Shown here one piece after another: positions 38,874 through 52,525 of a DNA stretch of 64,000 bases. The stretch covers positions 450,258 through 514,257 of the forward strand of contig JAAGOF010000046.1 of NCBI GenBank assembly GCA_010645155.1, written 5' to 3'. The stretch is from Tigriopus japonicus (lineage: Eukaryota > Arthropoda > Copepoda > Harpacticoida > Harpacticidae). The notes under the pieces are model-generated. The model did no database searches. It had not been told where the DNA came from and saw only the letters and a list, made by a program, of their open reading frames with translations. The translations under genes and the position numbers were made by a program. Numbering within the stretch: position 1 is the first letter of the stretch; every line of letters begins with the position of its first letter.

Positions 38874-41430
38874 CGATTCCATGGTTACCTTGGACACCAA
38901 AGTCAATACAAAGTGTGTGTGTACACACCATGGATCAATAGTCAACTCTGACTCAAATGGGATCTCTCTCTTTCTCTCTGCTGTATTGCTTCATGCCAAA
39001 GTCGTGTTTTTTGGAAAGGCCTGGAAATGAAGTCAAAATTAGAGCTTGGTTTTATTGATCAATTTCCTGGAAGTGTCTGATGTGGAGTCGGATAATTGTT
39101 TCTGAGTACGACCAACGTGTGAATCGTTTGTCATGCCTAGCCAACTCCCAAAACTCGCGCTTCACTTCTGTACTGTTATGTAGAAAACATAAAGCCAATA
39201 GTAGAAGACCAAAGATGATATTAGTCACTCCCCAACGCTGATGTACATGGAAGGTGCACAACCGGCTATTTGTTGTAACAATTACGCAATGCTTTTCTTG
39301 GCTCAGATTTGCCTTGATTCATCCACTAGTGGTGGGAAAGAAGCACGATTTTAATTGTAAATTAGCAACCCCAGATATACAATTTCAAGTGCATTCCAGC
39401 TTGGCCAAACCCAAAAACCTCATCGTAGTAATGGGCAAATGCAGTCAAGTTTCAAGCCAACTATTTTTTACTGCAACCATTTGGAAACGTTTGAGTAAGG
39501 TTCCTTTCAGTGGCGTTAATTTATAAGCAGTAGGTTAGTTTTTTTGATTTTTTTCTCTTTATGTTTCAAAAGATTTTGACGAAGGGTTATTTAAAATTTC
39601 AGTTTTAATATAACTTATAATTGATGGTTGATTTAAATTATTATTCTATGAAGTTACAATACATGCAATATCTAAGGGATCCGATGCAATGCAGCTCCAG
39701 ATTTACAAGTTTATGATGTTTTCACAATAAAAACAACGTAATTTGTCCAACCCAGAGTCTCAGTTTTTGGCTGTTGCATACTCAAGCTAATTTCCTATTA
39801 ATGTTAATATCCCTACTTTTGGTTACGAAGAGCGTCGTTGTTGCTTTGGAGCAATGATGGAAACTTGACAATGGGGTATCCTTGGCGAAGTTTATTTTTC
39901 ATAAAGAGATTCACTTTTTGACTAGGTTGTTAAATTACAGAAAGCCGAGTTGATTTGAAATCAATCCAAAACTCACCAAAACGAAGCAGTTTTACTCAAA
40001 TTTGCCATCCCATAAGATTTGCTACCCTTTGTTATTGTCAAAGTAGAGCGAAATACGAGATTTTTCAAGATATTACAATCACCTTTGACTTTTGGTAAGC
40101 GAAATCCCAGTCAAACGGTTGCGAAATTATAAAAAAAAAAACACAAACAATCGTACAATTACCTCATTGTCTTTTTTTTATCAAGAGAAAATAAAAACAA
40201 ATTTCAGAATCCCATGTTTTTTGATGCAAAATGGTGAATAATCGATCCCATGTTTCAGTTGGTACCACTCTGCTAGCACCATCTCAATTTAGTGTCTGAA
40301 CACACGTTTTGTAACGGTTCGATGTTTATGATTCAGGTTACAATCAATGTCAGACGGGTCTTGATCTTTCTCGTGGTGAGGCACCTAATCGATTTCGGGA
40401 TGATTGTGTCGATCTCGATTCTCAGTTTCTTGTGCCAACTGGGGGGGATGAGCAAAAACCTCAAGATGAAAGCCGAAGACGGACCACAATGAACAGGGCT
40501 GCCCCGTCATCTCGAAGTCCCATTCATTCTGCCCAGAGATTAATCTACAAGTAAGTGATGTGTTGTTAGCCCTAGACGTCTTCTTCATCATCACGGCACC
40601 CCTGATTAAATATAACCAATGTGGAAAAAAGAACATTACCTTGGCTCGCCATCACAATGGGATTGCGTGGCGTTCGAAGCAATATATGGATTGAAAAGAC
40701 CATATCCAAAGTTCTTGCCCTGTGAATGGGAAAAATACGTATGTATGCTTGGGCTCTTTTTCGTCTCAGGAAGGTTGTTCAATGAGAAGGAGCTTTACTT
40801 GAAAAACACCCCAGGGTCCCAAGGGAATCATCGATCCTCTTTGGAAAAAGCCTCCCTTCAGCCTGCTCCTCGTTCTCCCTGGGTCTTTACCCTCGTCCTC
40901 TTCGATCTCCAGGGTTCTTTTCCTCTCTTTTTGACACCCTCGAGGATTGTGAATAGGAAATCGTGAGTCTCTCAATGAAGGCACGTGAATACATTTCAAT
41001 CAAGGCTAGTCTTAATAATAGATTAGATGTCACACCTTACTCGCTGATAGAAGCGCATATGTTGATCAAACTTTTGCAGATGTTCCAAGATTGACAAAAG
41101 TTTCGAGTACGGAAGACAGATTAGTCTCCTATGACTACTCGCTCCCTCAAAATGCATCTCGGTTCCAATAAAGTGTAAGATTCAACAATTTCATGGTGGA
41201 GATGGACAAGTCAAATCGCCTTATTTCGAGTTCCTGATGGATCTGTGTCAGCCTTTGATCTCTCAATGAATGTCTTTTGTGTAGATCTTGGCAAGCTCCG
41301 GCAATCGAGGTCGTCGATATGGATGTTTCATGTTCAGGATTATGATTTTCGGCATGCCCCCATTGTCATGCAGGTCCCCGTTCCATTGTTCTGTCTCAAA
41401 ACACGGTGATCCACTTAGGAAATATCCATA

Positions 41431-41451
41431 CAACCAACCAACCAACCAACC
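41431..41451. repeat. CAAC microsatellite
   Basis: Five tandem CAAC units. Confidence 0.8.
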
Positions 41452-44400
41452 ATTCCTGGAATAGGAACGAGCATAATTCCTTGATTGCAGTTGTCATCCG
41501 TCTTTTTGGGGAGGACGAAAGCCATGTTTCTCACATTTAAAGTCCATCCATCACAGCGATCTCGGCTAGCACGGAAACACGATGACGACGACCGAGAATA
41601 AGAGTGTCTCTATTTATGTTCATCATCATCATCTTTTTTTTGACAGCGGAAGAACAAGATGTGAAAATTGGAGCACTCCCAAGTCACAAAACCACCACAA
41701 TATGTACAGTACAGTACGTACGTTCAGTCAAATCCATGAATCAAGTCGTGGCCGGGTGATCATTGTACCGGCACAATTTGTTCTCAGTAAGATTAAAGAA
41801 GGCAGGCAACTTTCCGCTAGTCACTCACTCAGGTAAAAGGGGTCTTTTTCTTGACTTTGTTCCGAGTTCTCGGTGTAGTTGTGGTTGTGGTTTCACAAGA
41901 AATGATTGATGGCCATTTAAGGTGTGTCTGAGTCATAGTCAAGGTACTATATTTCATACTTGAGGAACTCTTCCAGTGGCCTCAACTCGACATCTACATT
42001 CAAAGATGTGCGGATGCAAGTGCGAAAACATTTAGCTGTGGGTTTTATATGTAGACGTGTGGCGATAACTTTTGAAAATTGATTTCGTCGCATTGGTGGC
42101 GGGACAATGAGCTAAATTGATCATAAATCACCCATTCATACTCTCCAACCAATGGTGACGACACAATTGAGGGTTCATAGATATTTCAGCAAAAACATAG
42201 ATGATGTTTTTGCCATACCTTGAAACTTTCACAAAGGTCATACAAAGTTATTCGAATTTTAAACAACGATTTTGAAGTACAAACGAATCGAGTTTTTGTA
42301 CAAGATTGTCTTTATACATTTCATTGAGGCCCTAAGAATATATTAAACTTAGTACGAATCACTCAAAGGTCACCTATCTGTTTCCTAAGAACACATCTGT
42401 CGTGTGCGCTTTTTCCAAGGGATCATGGTGTTATCCCCTCCAAGTCCGCACATTGCACTGAATATACATATATTCTCTTGTCCATGCTTTCCATTCATTG
42501 GTGTAAGCTAGTGCAAGGATTGCGTTGTTGGTTGTCAAATCACCTCATGACATCCCCGTTATCCCCGTTCCCAATCTGGGCGGGTTCCATGCGCTAGAGC
42601 TAGTGGACTGAGCTCAAAATGGCTGGTTGTTGGTCGAAAGCCCATATGCACAAAATTCACTTGATCGCTTCATTTGCCGTTCACGGTTCACTAGAAATAC
42701 GGATGGTTGCTGCCATTCGATACATACATTACACAAAACATCGCGACTTGCTCCCCTTTTTAAATGAAAAAGAGGGTTCTTCGTCTTTTATAACGGCGTG
42801 TTTGCTAGTTTCGCTTTCAAATTCCCTTCCCCTGTAATTTCATTGAAAGGAGAGCTCTTTGCAAATTATAAAGAGGGAGGGCGATTGACGATAGAGTTCT
42901 ATATCTAGAGATTGAGTTGAAAGGTTGCTGAACTGTTTTTTTTTCATTCTGGGTTTAGTGGTTCTCTCCTTGAAGTCTTGAAGCATGATCGTTGGTTGCT
43001 AAAATGCTCCTTCAGAGGTAAACACAATACCAGATACCTGGAAGGCAAAAAGGGTCGGGTAACGCCATACAGGATAAATATTTGATGACACATGCGTGAA
43101 ATTGAGACATCCTCAAACCTTTCAAAAAAGAGACCCTCCAATTTTAGCACCAATGGTGAAACAACATGCGAATTCTTGATCGTCAGAAGGACTTGAGTGC
43201 TTAGATTTTCAGGTCGTATATTAAGCGATCGGACATTTCAGTGGACAAAATGCATTTTGTAAGGAAAGCCGTGATCAAAACAAAATATTCGCGTGTCTTA
43301 ATCCCACTCAATGTGTCCAATGTCCCTTGGAAATTCTTACTCGAGATTTATATTACCTCAAACTCCAAATCATCAGAGGTTCTCAAAATTAGGTACTCAT
43401 GATAGTTATGAATTTATGTAAGTGAAAAAACAAGTTCAGACATGTTGAGTGTACTGTAAAAGCAATGCATGGTAGAGACAATGAATGCTATTATTAGAGA
43501 ACGGATAAAGTTCTTAAAGCTGCAATTTTTTGTAGGAAATTACAAGTAATATTGCCAAAAGTTGCAATCAATCTAAGTATGTGCGAAATTTTGTAACTGA
43601 TTAAGTGCAATCTTTGGAAAATGTTTGTAAAATCTTCAAATCAAACACTTTTTCACTGATGTTCAATAATACTGTCTGAAAGAATCCCGAAAGTTGCAGT
43701 TCATGGTGAAGAAATCGCAAAGTTGCGAAGTTTGACTTAATAAATCACAAGGTTTGCTTTATTATCTGAGTCCTAGATTTCATTAGAGACAAATCCAGAA
43801 ATTTGAATATTGCTAAAAAAAATTGTGCAGAATTTCCACGATCAAATTTTCAACATCCAGGCAGTGTACCTTAAATCTGTTTATCTGTTGGTTTAGAAAG
43901 ATGTAACTGTACGTTCAAATTACGATTTTTACCATCATGTCTATCGATTCATGCATTTTAATAAGTGAACAAAAAATTAGTCAGTTTTTTCTTCCATTCT
44001 ATATTTAGTGAAGCAATCAAATCGAAATTGGAGGTTGTAAAAACGAACTCGATATTATCACAAGATTATGACGAGTTCTTGTCGTTCTTTGTTTCCTTAA
44101 ATATGGACCGATTTTGCTCAAAGCAGGCACGATCAAAATGATTGTATCGCAAGTTACTCGATTTCAGTTGGTTTAGTGCCAATAATTGTTTGGTGGTGAT
44201 CTCGCGATTGAACAACGTTGTTGGTGGCGTAATTCACGGGTTAAAAACGAAGGGGGTTTCATCTCAATTGAGGGTTCCATTTCTCTAATTCCCCTCTAAT
44301 GGCGCCAAGCCAGTTCAACCCCTCCGTGGTGGTTGGCCAGCATACAGTATGCCCTAACTGTGGGATGGATTCGGTCCCTAATTTTGTGGCTGCGGGACAC

Positions 44401-46515
44401 CAAATAACAACTTCATCGGCTGCCTTCGAACGCGACAAAATGACCAGGAAGACAAAGCAAGCCATCAATTTGGACCTTTTATTCCCCTATAAATTCCGAA
44501 TAAGACTTGGAAAGCATGGCTTTGGGTTTCATTTCTACAATTAGAGTTATAAAGAGACTTAATGTTCTGTGAATGTGTCCATGGCAGTTGGTCTCTTTGG
44601 GAGACACGAGCTGTTTTTTTGGATTATTTGAGGTTCAGCTCAAAGCTACTCTTTTTCGAAACCTTCTCTATGGAGGTCTGAAATATGATTGAAGGCAATA
44701 AAAATAGTGTTGGACCAACAATTGCGTGGTTGGTAAAGCAAGAAAACTGTTACTTTTAGGCATAAGATGTTAATTTGTTACGTTTTTATTAAAGCTTTTA
44801 TGTAATTGATTGATTGTATTGAAATCAGATATCAAAGCATTGCTTATTGCAAAATTCAGGCGATCTAATTTTCGCTCTTTTGGTGACCAAACTAGCCATT
44901 TTCGGGATCAATCATTACAAGACATTTTGTTCTTCTATTTTCTTGCAAATTGATCATTAACTAGTTCATGAGTCCAAAAACTGTACTTTTTCCGTGTGTG
45001 CTCCATAAAAAAATGTCATTTTCTAACAGAAAATGGTTGTCAAGTTGCACTTGAAACGTCTTGTCCGAATTTGGCTTGAAAATTGGTTCACTGAACATTG
45101 TTGATCGTGCTTTTTAAATATCTATACCTTCTAAGAACCCAGAATGGGCCCAATGACTCTAGATATCGTAAATCTATTGTATGTATCCAATGAGAATGTG
45201 CAATCTCGCAATAAACATAATTTTTAATTTTTAAATATGACCAAAATGCGTCGCGACTACTGTTTTCCAGCTAGAATTAACAATGTCCGTGATTTATTCA
45301 ATTACAATAATGTTAACTCGATGGTGCAACATCATTTGTTGCAAAAACCTCTCATTTATACACAACGATCATTTTCAGCCTCGAAATTTGCCCTGAAGAA
45401 TTTATGGTATGGTTGAAAAACATCGTAACCTACAAAAAGAACTTGTTCGGCAATGATCTGATTGCACTATTGGTATCTTTTGTTTGAGGTCTGAGTCAGC
45501 GGGAGAGAGGTTTCTTTCACCTTAGACTCGTCGGTATTGGAGGAGACTCCCATGGGAACATTTCCTCTCCAACGGGCAAAAAGTTTCTGATTGAAACATG
45601 ATCCTCCATTATGGAACGAAAGACTAGGGATTTAACCATCAATATGTATGAAAATCTCAACCTATTATGTCGTAGCATGTCGAAACATTTTCTTCTTCAA
45701 ATGTGTTCTAAAAAAAAATTTGAAAGATGGGTCATTGATCCTTACCTGTATCATACCTCATGGCAAAACAACTTCATTTTGGGGGCCAAAAAGAGACACT
45801 TTTCAACATGCTAACAATAATTTTTGGCAATTATTGTCATAAAAGTCTTATGGTATCGTGTAATCTGCTTAAATTATGTAGGTTCATGGTAAGCCAATTC
45901 AGGTGAAGTAAAATTGGTTTAATTGGGATTGTGGTTATTTTAGGTAATATTCGATCAAACGAACGAGCACTTGTATTTTTCGGTTGTATTTTTGTTCTTT
46001 TTATTTTATTCATTATAAGAATTAAATATCTGTAAATAATATCAGGATGACAAATTTATTCAGATTTAATTCCTCATCTTTTCAATCTTTTTGTCGTGTA
46101 TGTTCTTGCACAAAAACTCTGCAGGACTTTGTCATTTAGCAAGATTGCATGAAATTTTACTAATTTACTACTATATGAGAACTTATTTTGAAATCCCTGT
46201 AGTGGGACATGACAAAGGTTACTTCAAGTGAGCGTTTTAAATCATACCGCTTGTGGTAAAACAGGACCGTTGGCTGTACCGAGTTGGTCGGCCCATTTTG
46301 GCGAATCCAAGTTTTTTCCCATTTAAGCATCCATTTGATGATTCTAGCTACTTAGAAGCGATTTATATTTTACATCTTGATACCTCTGCTTACACCTGAC
46401 TGATAATATGCTTAGTTTATTTACTAGAAAATGAGTCATTCAAAATCATACAGTATATTACCAGGAAGAAACATTAAAAACTTTCATTTCTCTTTATGGA
46501 CAACATTTTGAAAAA

Positions 46516-47311
46516 CAGTCGAATCTTATATTAAGAAACTTTTCGGTCAGCGACAAAATGCTGCTTATGTCGAGATTTTTCTTCAAGACTCAAGAAAATT
46601 GGCTCAAGAAACGATTAAAAATACAAGGAAACTACCAAAGGAGTTTACCTCACCTTTATGTAACCTTATAAGCATTGCAAATTTGTTAGCAAAATGAGCT
46701 TAAATTATTTTTTTAAAATTGTCGACTGTAGTAATCGAAAAGGGTTGTGATCCTTGCTGGTAATTGAAATAGACTGTATTTCTCACAACGGAAGCTTGCA
46801 TTTATATACGAGAAATCAACGCATTTCACTCATTAGCACCATTAGCTACACGACAAATTATTGTTTTTAAACTTAATGTCATTAACATAGTTATTGTTGA
46901 GTGGCATGTTGAACAATTTTTAGCGATTTTGGGGTCCAAAATGCAATTTTTCGTTCTTTTGACTGGAACTTGAAAAGGGCAAGTTGTTTTTTTCAAAAAA
47001 TGCAGAAGGTGCGAGATACCAAAAAAGTGCGCAAAAGGCACCCTAAAAAGCGCAAAGTTTGGGCAAAAGCTCAAAATATGGATGCATTGATTTGATCCTT
47101 TTAGAAATGCTTCGTTTTGTTTTGTGATGTGAATAATTTAAGCAATAGGCCAAAATTTTGAGAATGTTTCTTATATTGAGATTGAGGAAAAATGGAAAAT
47201 TTCTTATATCGAGAATTCTTTTGCAGTAAAATTTTGGTCAGCACGGAAAAGTTTCTTATACATACCACGAAAATTTCTTTAATTGAGATTTATTATATCG
47301 AGATTCGGCTG
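46516..47311. mobile_element. Pogo/Tigger-like non-autonomous element
   Basis: The left end starts CAGTCGAATCTTATATTAAG and the right end, read in reverse, starts CAGCCGAATCTCGATATAAT. These are diverged inverted termini of the CAGTNGAATCTCGATATAA type known from pogo/Tigger elements. The right end is followed by TA, the expected target; the left flank has decayed to AA. Inside the right end (47160-47303) the motif TTCTTATAT with GAGA recurs several times as subterminal repeats. The roughly 0.8-kb interior has no transposase, so the element would depend on another copy. Confidence 0.55.
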
Positions 47312-48842
47312 TATTGATTTGATTCTTAGGAATCCAAACACAAGCACAAATACATATCTTTATATTATTGTTGGATCAATGTCAAGTCTAATTTTTTGTC
47401 ACAACAAAAGGCTTGCTTAATTGCTTTCAATTCAATCACCCTAAAAGTAAGTTTTGTGTATTATTGATCCAATTCCAGCCAAGGTATCTAAACGTGAAAT
47501 ATCTATCGTTTTCAGGGACCTAGAATCATTGAATGGACGCTTAAATGGGAAAAACTTGGATTCGCCAAAATGGGCTGAGCAACGCAGCACAGCCAACGGC
47601 CCTATTTTGCCGTTAACGGTATGGGTTAAAACCGGTTAAAACGCTCACTTGACATTGAAATTGTCAATGGACAATGGGACATTGTCATGTTCCATTGACT
47701 TAAAGAATGAGTTTGTGAATCGTTTTGAACGATTTATCTACCAACTATAACTTACAACTTCAAAAAAATATTTTGATTTGATAGTTACCATATGGACTTG
47801 ATGAATGATTGCTTAATCATAGACTGTCAACTATTTCCGTCTAAACAATCGTTAGTTTCGACTAAATTAGGTTTCCTGACCAGACTTTGTTCGTCCCTTT
47901 AACATCTGAAGCTAAAGGTAAAAATGACGTTTAGATGGCGTACTAAACTCCCAACTAGCAAAGATTATTCTTTCTTTCAATGTAGTTGCGCCCTCTAGCG
48001 AGCTGTCTCACGCAGGATAAATATTCCACATTTGGGTCGCGTTTGGACGGTTTATAGAAGATCGTAAGAGCCTAAAAAGTGATCCCCTGAGGGCAAAATA
48101 GGAAGAAAGCCTTCTCACATCGAAAAAGATTCCGAAATTTATGACCGCAAAATTCCCAAATTCAAGAAATTGACCGATTCTCTTAGAGTATTTAAGAGAA
48201 TCCACAGTAAAAGAAATGCATAGACCAAAGGCATAATTTTGCGACCAGATATCTCGAGTATTTTCAAGTATTGTAAAGCGCGAGCTATTTCGAAACATAA
48301 AGTTTCTTCGAGTATCACTGATCCTTTAAATTAAAGTAATGAATCCTTTTTTGTTCGAAACTGATTAACAGTTTTTATTACACATCAGATCAGCCTTACA
48401 TATTTACACTTAAGGGCTACTCCGAATAATCAAATCAAATATTAAGACTTTAAGGAAAAAATGAAACCATTATGGTCACATATTTTCATATTTTCAATAC
48501 AAGAATAAATTTTATTGAAGTTTGAACTAAGCAACACAAAATTTCGAGTACGTACTCAGCATTGAACCAGAAAAGTTTTAATATTTCAAAGGGCGGACCT
48601 TTTTTTCATAATAAGCCCTTTATGACTTGCTATCATCGTGCAAAATGATGCATGCGTTTAATTTCGATTATGCCGCCCAATAGAACGATCAAAGATAAGC
48701 ATGGTAATAGTATGATAGTGTGTGATTAGTGAGTGTGAGCTGACATGATCTTTGAATGGCCCTCACAACAATGTCACTCTACCTCATAATCTCCATAAGT
48801 TTGTAGGCAACCTCACTTCAATACGAGGAACCGTACTTTTCT
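47312..48842. other. AT-rich spacer upstream of the glycosyltransferase gene
   Basis: I see no gene. The last few hundred bases should hold the promoter and any 5' UTR of the GT8 gene, but no core promoter motif stands out. Confidence 0.4.
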
Positions 48843-51353
48843 ATGTTTTGGGTGTGTTTCGTGATTTATTGGTTAAAGGGCAATCCCAAGTATGCTCCAT
48901 TAATCGAACAAATGTCTTCGACCAGAATATGCCAGTTTGGTCCTTGGTTCAAGTTTTTATTCTTAGCCATAGCAATCATCGCCGTAGCTTTGTTGATGTT
49001 TGTATGGTCAAACTTGAATTATCGTGCACCACCTGGTTCAAATCATAAGCGAATGAAGGCCCAAGATCCATTGGATTATAGGACACCTTGGATCCTGCCT
49101 TTTGCTCAATCGAGTGCCACTAAACGAGTGGCATCTCCTAGTGACTTCATCAATTGTGTCCATCAGCCTTTGCTTGAAGATCCAGGGGCCAAGTGGAAGT
49201 CCAAGTCTGAATTGTCAGGAAAAAGGTTCGCATACGTGTGGTATGCTTCCTCGTCCCAATATTTGTGCGCTGCCTTGACGGCCTTAAACATTTTACAAGG
49301 CCACCGGTCCAAGGTGGAATCACCTCCTTATGAGGTGGATTACGTGTTGATGTTCGTGGATTCAACGTTAACGGACAAGACCTTTGCAACATTAACTGAG
49401 GTTAGTGAATTGTGGCCAAGAAGTATATTACAAAACCCTGGGGTCTGGACTTTTCTAGGAATAGTTTTCCAAAGGCTTGAAGGGTCTAGTGCCGAGTGAA
49501 AATAGGAATATGCTGAGAGAACATTACAACAAGATTTGGAATTGAGCTTTGTCGAATTGTGTGGATTGTTCATTTTTTCGTTGATTGACAGCCGGGAAAT
49601 AGTGCTAAAGTTTTTATATTTAGCATTAGAAGGGAAGCACTTGGCAAGCTAGAATTTTTTGGGATTAACCGTCATCGATTATTGTCTCAGTGTATAAATT
49701 GCACTTTGGAACGGCCAGACTTCTCTTCTTAATGTTCTTAATCAATAGATGACATGGCAGGCACTAATTAAAAAATCAAATCACATTAAGTTTTCCAAGT
49801 ATGCTCTCAGTACACTAAGTCATCTTATAGTAAAAGAGTAAAAGTTCTCGGAGTTTTTGGAGCCAGGACCCCTTTGTGCTTCTAGAGAAACCTGGGGCTC
49901 AATTCTCAAATTCACAAACTCTTACAAAATTAGGAATTTTTAAACATTATATTTTGACAAATTTTACCCTTTTGGCATTTTTCAAAAACAAAAATCCCTT
50001 GCCCCCAATTTAAGGACGACTGTCTTGATTTAAAAAAATAATAAATATCAAAGCTGACTCAAACAGACTCGAAATATGAAGAAAAAATATATTTCAAGAT
50101 CTAAGCAGCAATTTTGAAAATAAGTTTAAGGTAAGGTATAATGGTAAAGCTCTTAAATCAAAATATTTGCCCTCATTTTGCCCATCTAATGACGGATGGT
50201 TAATTAAGCTTTATTCGAATTTATCTCCACACAGCAGAAACCGTACTAAAATGAGATGTGCTACATTTTTCACACCAAGAATGGAGACACTAATTTTGCA
50301 TTGCATTTTCACATTTTCTTTGTCATTCAGAATCATCGCAAAAAAGGCAGTGAATTCACTTGTGTTTTTTTGACGCCATTGGGCATTGATTGGGTCTTGC
50401 GAGTCGATCTATGTTTTCAAATGCAATCACATAGGACCCAATATTCTTCGAACACAAGATGATCTTATGAATGCGTGATTGGTGTCAATTACTCGTAGTT
50501 TAAGAAAAAAAGAATCATAAAAGCGAATCACTTGTCTTGCAGAAATGGCGACACGAAGGAGGAGTTCTTCAGAACGTCACATCCCTAGCCAAGTTTGCAA
50601 AAGGCAAGAGCACCTTCTACAAGCCCACGTACCAAAAATTCCATGCGTTCCAATTGGTGAAGTACGACCGCCTAATCCTTATGGATAGCGATGGGTTCAC
50701 ATTGCATGACTTGGATCATCTCTTCGAATTGGAGTTCCCTTCAGGCATCCATTTGGCCGCTCCTCAAGGATACTGGTTTCGAGACAAAGGTGTGGTCATT
50801 GGGACGGACCCCAAATGTCGAGGTACTATTTATATACTCAAACCTTATCTCTCCTTTTAAAGAAGCTAGCTAGCTTAGTCTAATAATTAAATGTCATCTT
50901 GTTATCTATGTTTCGAAAGGTCAGACCGTGGTAGCCGTGACTACCGTTATGATGGTAGTTGAGCCCAGTTTACAACTTTACTACCGGGTACGGCGACATT
51001 TTGGCTCTCTTAAGATTGACACGGGAAAGCCCAATTTTGATATGGACATTGTAAACAAAGAATTCAGTTGTGGGGATGAAGTGCTTATTTTACCCAAGCA
51101 TTATGGAACCATTGATTCAGAATACAACGAAATGGAGCCATTGTCGTCGATCACAGAAGTTTGTCGAAACCAGGGAAACATTCAGTTTTTGCATTTCACC
51201 TCAGGAGGAAAACCATGGACAAGAACCAAACAAGAAAATGTAGTCATGTATCAGCAAGAGATACTCAAGGAGATTCGACCCATATTTCAAGATTGGGCCA
51301 AGCACGTGCGTCAAATTTGTCCGGAAACGATTCTCTTTGATATTTCTCATTAA
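48843..51353 (+). CDS. Type II membrane glycosyltransferase, GT8 (glycogenin-like) family
   Basis: Exons 48843-49400, 50543-50822 and 50920-51353 join in phase (0, then 1) with GT-AG borders, giving 423 residues from the first ATG or 400 from the in-frame ATG at 48912. The later start puts a single helix (FKFLFLAIAIIAVALLMFVW) at about residues 13-33, typical of a Golgi type II enzyme. GT8 features, numbered from 48912, are AYVWYASSSQYL (about 107-118), the YDRLILMDSDG metal-binding DxD (Asp211 and Asp213), HLAAPQGYW (233-240), TVMMVVEPS and a FDMDIVNKEF / ILPKHYG segment. GT8 enzymes transfer sugars from nucleotide sugars to glycans or proteins; donor and acceptor cannot be read from sequence. 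The first intron is 1142 bp and the second 97 bp. The LAAPxxYW and MVVEPS wording resembles GlcNAc-transferase-like GT8 proteins of fungi and protists more than classical glycogenin (recollection, not a search). An unseen short exon in intron 1 or upstream is possible. Confidence 0.75.
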
Positions 51354-51539
51354 GCTTTTGACAACTGCCATTTGATTTTGCTGGTCTCAAATGTATTTAT
51401 TTCATTTTAATTGGGACACGGACGGACCTTTACACTTGATCTCTACACATCAAATCTATAAAGTTTACGTGATGTATAATGTACAGAATAGGTGATTTTC
51501 TTATATTAAGTATCAGACTCGTAAACCAACAGAGAACAA

Positions 51540-51680
51540 GAGTGTTTCCATTGTTAAGGACAAGCCTTTGAAATACGTTGCATTTCTTGATAAACTACTG
51601 AGTTTGTCAATTACTTAATATCATACTTACAACCAACGCGAAGATACATGTCATAATCTTTTAGTTTTTTGATGAACATG
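51540..51680 (+). repeat. Dispersed direct repeat, copy 1
   Basis: About 140 bases are clearly similar to 53537-53681 in the same orientation, sharing AAGCCTTTGAAA and a GATAyATGTCAwAAT block with scattered substitutions. The two copies bracket a LINE fragment. The parent element is unknown. Confidence 0.65.
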
Positions 51681-52525
51681 AAAGATCTGGGTGTGGTCCT
51701 TTCGAACCCGTACAAGGTCGATTAACGTTTCTCAATAACATTTCCCAAGTTCCGGCATTTTGAATTTCAATTGTTTCAGCATGACTTCCAACAACAGACA
51801 GGTTGAAATTAGAACAATTACTGAAAGAGCCGGCCTGCAGGCATTTTTCAGCTTGGTCGGCTTAAAATTTAACGGGGCAGGCTGAGAAATGGCTGGCCGA
51901 CTAAAAAAACATTTTTTGAAAGATGGGTTTTTAATTGTGAAAAGGTCAAATAAGTAGATCCTCACTGTAAATTTTGTGAAATTCTGTAAGATTTCGAAAA
52001 ATCAATTTTGATTCTATTTGACTGCGGTCCTTTGACAAATAGCAAATTTTCAAAAAATCGAAGACACGTCTGAACAACAGAGATCTTTCCATTTTCAATT
52101 TAAACTAAAACAATCGGAAACTGTTTCGTTTCAATAACTGACAAAAAAGAAAAAAAAATCTTCCTTTTTTTGGATAACATCAAAAATGTATATTGCTTGC
52201 CTGGGAATTTGAGTTTTCATATACCCTGTGCGTTTTTTTGCTTTTTTGGGATAAAAAAAGGACCATTTAAACTGAAATAACTCAGCTGTTTTTTTTTTTG
52301 TTTTTAAGGTAATTTTATAACGCCGGGTCTCTAAATGTGCTCTAATAATGTATTGACTATTAGTTTTCAAAAATTAGTTTATTTTCATAGGTTTTTTGGT
52401 ACTTTTACCTTTTAATCCAGACCTATTTTTGAAAAACCAAGAAAATTAAGGTTGTTCCGCTTGGTTTTTGGGGTCTGAAACATACAGTATCTCAAGGAGT
52501 TCAGGAATTTCCATGCAAACTTGAT
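51681..52525. other. AT-rich non-coding stretch
   Basis: It contains poly-T and poly-A runs and no recognisable gene or element end. It probably belongs to decayed repeats. Confidence 0.4.

Larger units (their letters stand above)
30076..46515. other. 16-kb stretch without supportable genes
   Basis: Several open frames of 100-170 codons occur (for example at 31870-32331 and 32338-32856), but they have no motifs, are compositionally odd and lack splice partners. Base composition becomes visibly more AT-rich after about 39.5 kb. Simple repeats are frequent. A dodecamer CCGTCTCATATG occurs twice (36438-36449 and 36728-36739); the second copy is followed by AATCACCCTGTA, which resembles a transposon end. 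Confidence 0.4.

Noticed and set aside
44259..44468. Minus-strand frame with a signal-peptide-like start
   Set aside because: The hydrophobic start is short, the rest matches nothing I know, and no continuing exon was found.
49401..49499. Continuation of GT8 exon 1 past 49400
   Set aside because: A GTTAGT donor lies at 49401, the peptide after it has no GT8 similarity and soon stops, while the exon at 50543 resumes the domain in phase.
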